Part shown: one piece after another, positions 34,021-38,820 of the stretch
How positions within the stretch are numbered: position 1 is the stretch's first letter
Layout of the letters: every line of letters begins with the position of its first letter
Translations under genes and position numbers: made by a program
Assembly: GCA_024225275.1 (NCBI GenBank)
Contig: JAAEMS010000138.1
Location: 1 to 38,820, forward strand
DNA: 38,820 bases
Direction: 5' to 3'
Source: Actinomycetes bacterium
Lineage (GTDB): Bacteria > Actinomycetota > Acidimicrobiia > Acidimicrobiales > JAAEMS01
Notes under the pieces: model-generated
The model's database searches: none
The model's input: only the letters and a program-made list of their open reading frames with translations
Told to the model about the DNA's origin: nothing

Positions 34021-35105
34021 CAGGAGGAGGCCAACTGGGCAACTCGATCTTTGGTGACACCGGTCTTGGTGGCCGCCCGGGCGATGGCGGCCCAGGCCTC
34101 ATCGGGCAGCTCGAGACCTTCAGCCTCACGCGTCGCCCGTCGCTCGCGTTCCTTGTCGCCGGGAAGGCGTACACCCTCGTCAGAGTCGATGGGCCGCGCG
34201 TCCAGGAACCAATCCACATAGTCGGCCACGTCGGTGGCGAACGAGGTATCGGGATCGATGGTGGCCGGATCGAGGTAGATCGACAGCATCCCGTTCGAGA
34301 AGGGGACGTCGCCCGGCCCGGCGCATCCACCCCCCGTCAGGGCACCGGCCAGCAGCTCGCACATCACCGAAAGCCCCGACCCCTTGTGGTCCCCCATGGC
34401 CCGGAGGGCACCAGTGCCCCGCGAGGTGTCCGGTTGCTTGCCCTCCTCGAGGTGGTAGAGGACGCCCGGATCGCCGGTGAGGTTGCCGTCGGCATCGACG
34501 AGGGTGTTGTCGGGTACGGCAGGTCCGCCGTGGAGGGCGACGTTGACCTTGCCTTCGGCCACCACCGAGGTGGCGAAGTCGTGGATCACCGGACTAGCGC
34601 CCCGGCGAGGGACGCCGAAGGCCAGGGGGTTGGTTCCCATTCGGCGGCTGATGGCACCGAAGGGTGCGACCAGCTTGCTGCCGGCCACGTTGACCAGATG
34701 TATGGACACCAAACCGCGGGCCGCGGCCATCTCTGCGTATTCACCGATTCGGCCCAGGTGCCCCGCGTGGCGGAGGGCGACGATCGAGTGGCCGTGCTCC
34801 TGGGCCCGGTCCATCCCCACCTGGACGGCCTGGGGTCCCACCGTTTGGCCCATTCCGTAGTGCCCATCGATGAGGAGGAGCGATCCCTGGTCGACCAGAA
34901 CCTCGATCTCCTGGTCGGCGAACTGGATGTCGTGCTCGAGCCATGACACGTATCGAGGAACCCGGATGACACCATGGCTGTCATGCCCGGTGAGATTGGC
35001 GCCCACCAAGCTGGTGGCGATTCGGCGGGCTTCGATCGGGGAACAGCCGGCCCCCTCGAAGATCTCGGCGACGAGGACGCGAAGCGGTTCGACCTGGATG
35101 CGCAT
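34020..35105 (-). CDS. Ldh-family (malate/L-lactate/ureidoglycolate-type) NAD(P)-dependent oxidoreductase
   Basis: Protein of 361 aa with the family hallmarks DSHGVIRVPRY, the catalytic His region GHSIVALRHAGHLGRIGEYAE, the nucleotide-binding FGAISRRMGTNPLAFGVPRR and DFATSVVAEGKV, then GDHKGSGLSVMCELLAG. Family members reduce 2-oxo acids such as oxaloacetate, 2,3-diketogulonate or delta1-piperideine-2-carboxylate; the precise one cannot be read here. It is the first gene of the operon with the phosphatase and the MFS carrier, which together suggest uptake and oxidation of a 2-hydroxy acid (inference). Confidence 0.92.
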   Translation of the reverse strand: MRIQVEPLRVLVAEIFEGAGCSPIEARRIATSLVGANLTGHDSHGVIRVPRYVSWLEHDIQFADQEIEVLVDQGSLLLIDGHYGMGQTVGPQAVQVGMDRAQEHGHSIVALRHAGHLGRIGEYAEMAAARGLVSIHLVNVAGSKLVAPFGAISRRMGTNPLAFGVPRRGASPVIHDFATSVVAEGKVNVALHGGPAVPDNTLVDADGNLTGDPGVLYHLEEGKQPDTSRGTGALRAMGDHKGSGLSVMCELLAGALTGGGCAGPGDVPFSNGMLSIYLDPATIDPDTSFATDVADYVDWFLDARPIDSDEGVRLPGDKERERRATREAEGLELPDEAWAAIARAATKTGVTKDRVAQLASS

Positions 35106-35443
35106 ACCCCGAACCTAGAGGCTGAGCGAGAAGGCGAGCGAAGCCATGGCCCGAGCGACCGTGATCGCCGGCGAGCAAGAAAGCAAGGGGATGCCCGGCC
35201 GATCTCGATCTGGTGTGGCCCGATCTGTTCCGCGGACCCACCACCTACAACTGGGGGCCGTACCCACCCACAGCACCTGGGGGTTGGTCCCCATGGGCTT
35301 CGTCGTGGTCGTCGTCGGAGAGATTCTCTTGACCGATCGAGATCAACCCTGGATTCGCGGCTGAGTGCGGGACGTCATCATGGCCGAGATGGGGCCCTGG
35401 TCACCAAGCTCCGCGAGGTCCTGAGCTGGTGAGGGGTCGGGGT
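35106..35443. other. Intergenic stretch without a convincing gene
   Basis: About 340 bp upstream of the Ldh-family gene and downstream of the alkylsulfatase gene. A forward frame from about 35196 reads ADLDLVWPDLFRGPTTYNWGPYP, which looks protein-like, but it has no start or recognised family and stops soon. It may be a remnant of a lost gene. It must also contain the promoter of the Ldh operon; no clear -35/-10 pair was found. Confidence 0.35.
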
Positions 35444-37342
35444 TCAGGGGGTGACGATCGGGAAGCCCCGCTGGAACTGGTCGAGGTTGCCCAGCACGGC
35501 GAGGAGAGCGTCGGCGTCACCCTCGATGGTGATAGCTCCCCCGCCGATGGCTTCGGCCGCGGTGGTGGCCCCCAGCACGATCTCGTCGAGCGTGGTCCGG
35601 TCCAGGGTGATGGAGGCGTGGGCTGAGGGGTCGATGACTCCGGCCCGGTGATGAAGGGCCCGGTTTCGTAGGCCCAGGACGTGGTTCTCGTCGGTGTCGG
35701 GGAACCGCCAGTTGATGACCGCGTACTGTCCGGCGACCGCATCGGCGTTCAGTCGCACTCCGAAGAGATCGAAGATCTGCTCGGTGGTGAGCGCGGCCAG
35801 GAAGCCCCCGGGCCGGGCCGGGTCGAGGTCGGGAGGGCCGTGGCGGAGCTCCCGGGCACCGGTGAGGTAGAAGTTGCGCCACGGTCCTGACTCGGCCTGA
35901 TAGCCGAGCTGCTCGAGGGTGTCGGCCTGGAGCTCGCGGGCCTCTTCGTTGTCGGGCTCCGCGAACACGAGATGGTTCACCAGCTCGGCAACCCATCGGT
36001 AGTCACCAGCATCGAAGGCGCGGCGGGCGGCCGTGAGCAGGGCGTCCGCCCCTCCGGCCAGCTCGACATAGCGGTGGCCGGCCTCGACGGGTGGGTGGGG
36101 CTGGAGGTGGGCCGGATTGGCGTCGAACCAACCCAGGTAGCGCTGGTAGACGGCCTTGACGTTGTGGCTGACCGTCCCGTAGTAGCCGTGGGTGTGGAAC
36201 TCGGCGTCGAGCTCATCGGGGCGGTCGAGTTCCTCTGCGATCTCCAGGGGGGTGAGCCCGTGGTTCGCCAGCCGCATGGTTTGGTCGTGGAGCCAGCGGT
36301 AGAGGTCGCGCTGGTTCTCGAGGAAGGTGCGGGCGTCGGCGCTCCCCCACCGGGGCCAATGGTGGCTGGCGAAGAGGATGTCGGTGTCGGCCGCGAACAG
36401 TTCGATCGCCTCGTTGATGTACTTGCTCCAGGCCAGCGCATCGCGGACCTGAGCCCCCCGCGGCGTATACAGGTTGTGCATGTTGTGGGTGCAGTTCTCC
36501 GCCATGCAAAGGAGCCGTTTGTCGGGGAAGTGGAAGTTCATCTCGGCCGGCGCCTCGGCCTCGGGTGTGAGCTGGAACACGAGCCGGATCCCGTCAACTG
36601 TCAGCTCGGTGCCGGTGGCGGTGATCTCCTCGGTGGGGGCGATCAGACCCACCGTGCCGAGTGGTGTCCGCTTGCCCAGACCACAGTCGATGTGCCCGGT
36701 GGGCGAGGCGGGCAGGGTGCCGCCGTACATGTAGGACGCCCGACGGATCATGGCCGGACCGGCGATCGCGTTCTCGCTGACCGCCTCGCGCATGAAGTGT
36801 TCGGGCGCGATGATTCGGACCCGCCCGGCGGCGACGTCGTCGTCGGACACGACTCCCCGCACACCACCGAAGTGGTCGATATGGCTGTGGGTGTAGATCA
36901 CGGCCCTGACCGGTCGGGCTCCCAGGGTCTCGTTGGCCAGCTCGAGGGCGGCCGTCGCCGTCTCCTCGGCGGTCAGAGGGTCGATGATCACCCAGCCGGT
37001 GTCACCGGCCACGAAGGTGATGTTCGACAGGTCGTAGCCCCGGACCTGCCAGACCCCCTCGGTCACCTCGAACAGTCCGTGGATGGTGTTGAGCTGGGCC
37101 TGCCGCCAGAGGTTGGGATTGACCGTGTCAGGGGCGGGAGCCCCGTCGCGCTGGAAGTCGTGGGCCGATGTGTCCCAGACGGTTCTGCCCCGGTCGTTCT
37201 CGATGAGGCCGGTGGGGTGATGAGCGACAAGGCCCCGCTCGGCGCGCTCGAAGTCGGCCCGATCAGACAGGGGTAGGCGGGAGGCGATCCCCTGGTTGGA
37301 GGCAGCGGTGGCCGGGGAAGCTGGCTTCGGGTCGGTCGTCAT
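35444..37342 (-). CDS. Alkyl/aryl-sulfatase of the SdsA1/BDS1 metallo-beta-lactamase type
   Basis: Enzyme of 632 aa from ATG 37342 (MTTDPKP; an earlier start at 37378 is possible). It shows the order typical of SdsA1: an N-terminal RQAQLNTIHGLFEVTEGVWQVRGYDLSNITFV segment, the zinc motif THSHIDHFGG (about residue 150), the ENCTHNMHNLYTPRGAQVRD region with further metal ligands, FASHHWPRWG, a helical dimerisation region, and a C-terminal SCP2-like domain that binds hydrophobic substrate. It hydrolyses primary or secondary alkyl sulfates such as SDS to the alcohol. No signal peptide is visible, so it would act in the cytoplasm, unlike the secreted Pseudomonas enzyme. Confidence 0.94.
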   Translation of the reverse strand: MTTDPKPASPATAASNQGIASRLPLSDRADFERAERGLVAHHPTGLIENDRGRTVWDTSAHDFQRDGAPAPDTVNPNLWRQAQLNTIHGLFEVTEGVWQVRGYDLSNITFVAGDTGWVIIDPLTAEETATAALELANETLGARPVRAVIYTHSHIDHFGGVRGVVSDDDVAAGRVRIIAPEHFMREAVSENAIAGPAMIRRASYMYGGTLPASPTGHIDCGLGKRTPLGTVGLIAPTEEITATGTELTVDGIRLVFQLTPEAEAPAEMNFHFPDKRLLCMAENCTHNMHNLYTPRGAQVRDALAWSKYINEAIELFAADTDILFASHHWPRWGSADARTFLENQRDLYRWLHDQTMRLANHGLTPLEIAEELDRPDELDAEFHTHGYYGTVSHNVKAVYQRYLGWFDANPAHLQPHPPVEAGHRYVELAGGADALLTAARRAFDAGDYRWVAELVNHLVFAEPDNEEARELQADTLEQLGYQAESGPWRNFYLTGARELRHGPPDLDPARPGGFLAALTTEQIFDLFGVRLNADAVAGQYAVINWRFPDTDENHVLGLRNRALHHRAGVIDPSAHASITLDRTTLDEIVLGATTAAEAIGGGAITIEGDADALLAVLGNLDQFQRGFPIVTP

Positions 37343-37447
37343 CGCACGATTCTGGCCGATCAATCGGGGTGCTCCCAAGATCCGCCGGCAAGCTCCGATG
37401 GCCGATTGCCGCGTCCGGGGCCTGGGGAGCTGCTATTACATCCCATC

Positions 37448-38461
37448 ATGGAGGATTTCTCTGCCGATCCCGACCCGCCCGATGCTGCCAGTATGCAGCC
37501 CCTTCGCCGGCGGGCCCTGGGCGATGCCCTGGCTCGCCTCAACGCGGCCCAGATAGCGGCCGGCGTTCCGGTGGCCCAGATCTACGGCGCCGGCTTGCCG
37601 GCCGACGAGGTACGCGAACAGTTGTCAGCCGCGCTGCCCACCCGCTTCGTTCCCGATGACCTCGTCACCTGGTTCGGTTGGCGGAACGGTGCCACCAGCG
37701 CCCTGGCCCATCACCAGGCCGTACTGTCGCCCGACGGCGGCGATCGTCTCTTCGGCCTGTCCGAGACCATCGAGTGGTATGAGCGCACCATCCGTTCGTT
37801 CCGGTCACTGCCTGCCGACGATCCTCAGGCCCTTTGGGCTGGGCTCTGGGCGCTCAACCTTCAGCTCTGGAGCAGCACCGGCTCCGACCAGTGGTTCATC
37901 GAGCTGCGCCCTGAGGCGTCCGATCCCCTCCCGATCCAGCGAATCATGTTGGGTGACGAACCAATGGCCTTTCGGCCTCCTGAACCGGCCCTGCCCCTGC
38001 GCAACCTGGCCGCGTACATCCGCCATCAGGCGCGGGCCTGGCTGGAGCTGGCCATGGCCGAGTCAAGCGAGGACCGGATCGGGCATCCGGCCGGGTCGCC
38101 CTTCGCTGCGGTGGCCCGCGCCGAGCTCGACGCCGAAGCTCTCATCCCGGTCCGCCCGGGTGGGGAGTCCAGCTCGGCCGCCGACTTCAGGTCGCCAGAG
38201 TCCGGGTCGGTGCCATCCTCCCCCGATCTACCTGGTGGAGGTTTCGGTCCGAACCTCTTCGCGGCCGCGCCCGTCCCCGAGGACCGTCGAGCCAGCGACG
38301 GTGCTGACCCGTCACCCGAGACCGCGTGGGGCAGTGCTCAAGACGAACCCACCGCCGGGCCCGAAGGGGATTTGATCAACACGACCGAAGGGGATTTGGT
38401 CAATACGACCGAAGGGGATTTGATCAACACGACCGAGGGGGAGTCGATCAGATGGCGCTGA
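37448..38461 (+). CDS. SUKH (SMI1/KNR4)-like protein, copy 1
   Basis: A 337-aa protein starting MEDFSADP. Residues 60-90 (LPTRFVPDDLVTWFGWRNGA) have the SMI1/KNR4 pattern of an aromatic-rich helix followed by W-x-N-G, and SIxE-type helices follow (FGLSETIEWYERTIRSFRSLP). A middle region reads LWSSTGSDQWFIELRP. The last 100 residues are a disordered Ser/Pro-rich linker ending in an eight-residue repeat encoded by a 24-bp DNA repeat. SUKH domains include immunity proteins against contact-dependent toxins and regulatory or binding modules; no toxin gene lies nearby in this window. The next gene encodes a paralogue. Confidence 0.62.
   Translation: MEDFSADPDPPDAASMQPLRRRALGDALARLNAAQIAAGVPVAQIYGAGLPADEVREQLSAALPTRFVPDDLVTWFGWRNGATSALAHHQAVLSPDGGDRLFGLSETIEWYERTIRSFRSLPADDPQALWAGLWALNLQLWSSTGSDQWFIELRPEASDPLPIQRIMLGDEPMAFRPPEPALPLRNLAAYIRHQARAWLELAMAESSEDRIGHPAGSPFAAVARAELDAEALIPVRPGGESSSAADFRSPESGSVPSSPDLPGGGFGPNLFAAAPVPEDRRASDGADPSPETAWGSAQDEPTAGPEGDLINTTEGDLVNTTEGDLINTTEGESIRWR
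38363..38452 (+). repeat. 24-bp tandem repeats ending in the next gene's ribosome-binding site
   Basis: Three units of 24 bp, GAAGGGGATTTG(A/G)TCAA(C/T)ACGACC, at 38363-38386, 38387-38410 and 38411-38434, then a partial fourth (GAGGGGGAGTCGATCAG) directly before ATG 38452. In the upstream frame they encode GDL(I/V)NTTE. Each unit starts with a purine-rich Shine-Dalgarno-like sequence. Confidence 0.85.
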
Positions 38462-38820
38462 CCCTTGCTGATCAACTCGAGCGCCTCGAGGACGCCCTGT
38501 GGCAAGCCGGCGTGCCGGTTGACGACGTGTTGGCGCCCGGGGTGTCGCTTCCCGAGCTCATCCCCGATCGTTCGGCCACCACGCCCGCGTCCGAGACGTC
38601 TGAGGAACAGTCCTCGGGTTGGCCGGTGCCCTGGCTCCCCGACGACCTCATCACCTGGTTCGCCTGGCACAACGGTGGTCCGTTTGAGCTGTGGCCGGGT
38701 CACCGCCAGCTCTCGCTCGACGAGGCGGCCTCCGCCTACTGCCCGATCCGGCTCCACGGCGGAGCTCCCGACGACACCCGCTTCAGCTACGAGGCCCTGC
38801 GCCTGCCCGTCACCCAGGGC
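38452..38820 (+). CDS. SUKH-like protein, copy 2 (partial, runs off the window)
   Basis: Starts MALTLADQLERLEDAL, ten bases before the end of copy 1, with GAGGGGG at a good distance upstream. The segment WLPDDLITWFAWHNGGPFELWPGHRQLS aligns with copy 1 (FVPDDLVTWFGWRNGATSALAHHQAVLS), including the W-x-N-G motif, and the following helix EAASAY matches too. At least 123 residues are present and the frame is open at the edge. It is a tandem duplicate of copy 1; the function is likewise unknown. Confidence 0.68.
   Translation, partial: MALTLADQLERLEDALWQAGVPVDDVLAPGVSLPELIPDRSATTPASETSEEQSSGWPVPWLPDDLITWFAWHNGGPFELWPGHRQLSLDEAASAYCPIRLHGGAPDDTRFSYEALRLPVTQG

Noticed and set aside
35972-37276. Forward 434-aa ORF opposite the alkylsulfatase
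   Set aside because: Shadow of the conserved metallo-beta-lactamase-fold enzyme.
38363-38452. CRISPR array
   Set aside because: Direct 24-bp repeats without spacers, in frame with a coding sequence.

Overview
The window looks like chromosomal DNA of a high-GC actinobacterium, most likely a member of the Acidimicrobiia or a close relative. This is inferred from the very GC-rich third codon positions, frequent GTG starts, an F420-type luciferase-like oxidoreductase, an SCO6745-family protein, a wax ester synthase/DGAT, a LAxTG-type sortase substrate and a DeoC/crotonase/acyl-CoA dehydrogenase complement. I see no rRNA, tRNA, CRISPR, transposase or phage gene. TGA is an ordinary stop codon here, since many intact genes end with it.

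The outstanding feature is at 2995-4467. A gene of the linalool dehydratase/isomerase (LinD)-like family is interrupted by exactly two in-frame TGA codons (3619-3621 and 3646-3648), with no frameshift. The TGAs are nine codons apart, which is the spacing of the two active-site cysteines in LinD (Cys-Glu-...-Cys). The flanking motif (HGTD and the preceding Asp) is collinear with LinD. Each TGA is followed, after 20 and 18 nt, by the apical loop of a hairpin resembling a bacterial SECIS element; the two hairpins (3635-3657 and 3658-3679) abut. The simplest reading is an undescribed two-selenocysteine enzyme in which both catalytic cysteines are replaced by selenocysteine. No sel genes lie in the window, so this remains a hypothesis.

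Layout. 0.2-2.9 kb: SGNH-hydrolase lipoprotein, CpdA-like phosphodiesterase, LysM lipoprotein (reverse). 3.0-5.9 kb: the LinD-like gene, an EamA transporter and a hypothetical. 6.0-8.3 kb: Lon protease, then a G-rich low-complexity spacer. 8.6-13.2 kb (reverse operon): WS/DGAT, S9 peptidase, RsgA. 13.4-16.4 kb: Thr-rich LAxTG surface protein, [3Fe-4S] ferredoxin with a strong terminator, FemAB/GNAT-like protein (reverse), zinc anti-sigma-like protein. 16.4-22.7 kb: lipid and F420-related metabolism (crotonase, a broken LLM oxidoreductase, VOC protein, DsbB-like protein, acyl-CoA dehydrogenase, intact F420-type LLM oxidoreductase, SCO6745 protein). 23.1-24.6 kb: two tandem paralogues of an unrecognised family, only one of them membrane-anchored. 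24.8-28.5 kb: heterodimeric ABC exporter with one degenerate ATP site. 28.5-29.4 kb: DeoC flanked on both sides by paired 15-bp palindromes.

29.4-31.9 kb: divergent SDR and an AbfD/HpaB-family flavoprotein that seems to lack the Fe-S ligands, then a gene remnant. 32.0-35.1 kb: small coiled-coil ORF and a tightly packed reverse operon of Ldh-family dehydrogenase, low-molecular-weight phosphatase and MFS transporter. 35.4-38.8 kb: SdsA-type alkylsulfatase and two tandem SUKH-like paralogues, the second running off the window. Much of the region codes for acyl-CoA, lipid and small-molecule enzymes without forming a single recognisable pathway.
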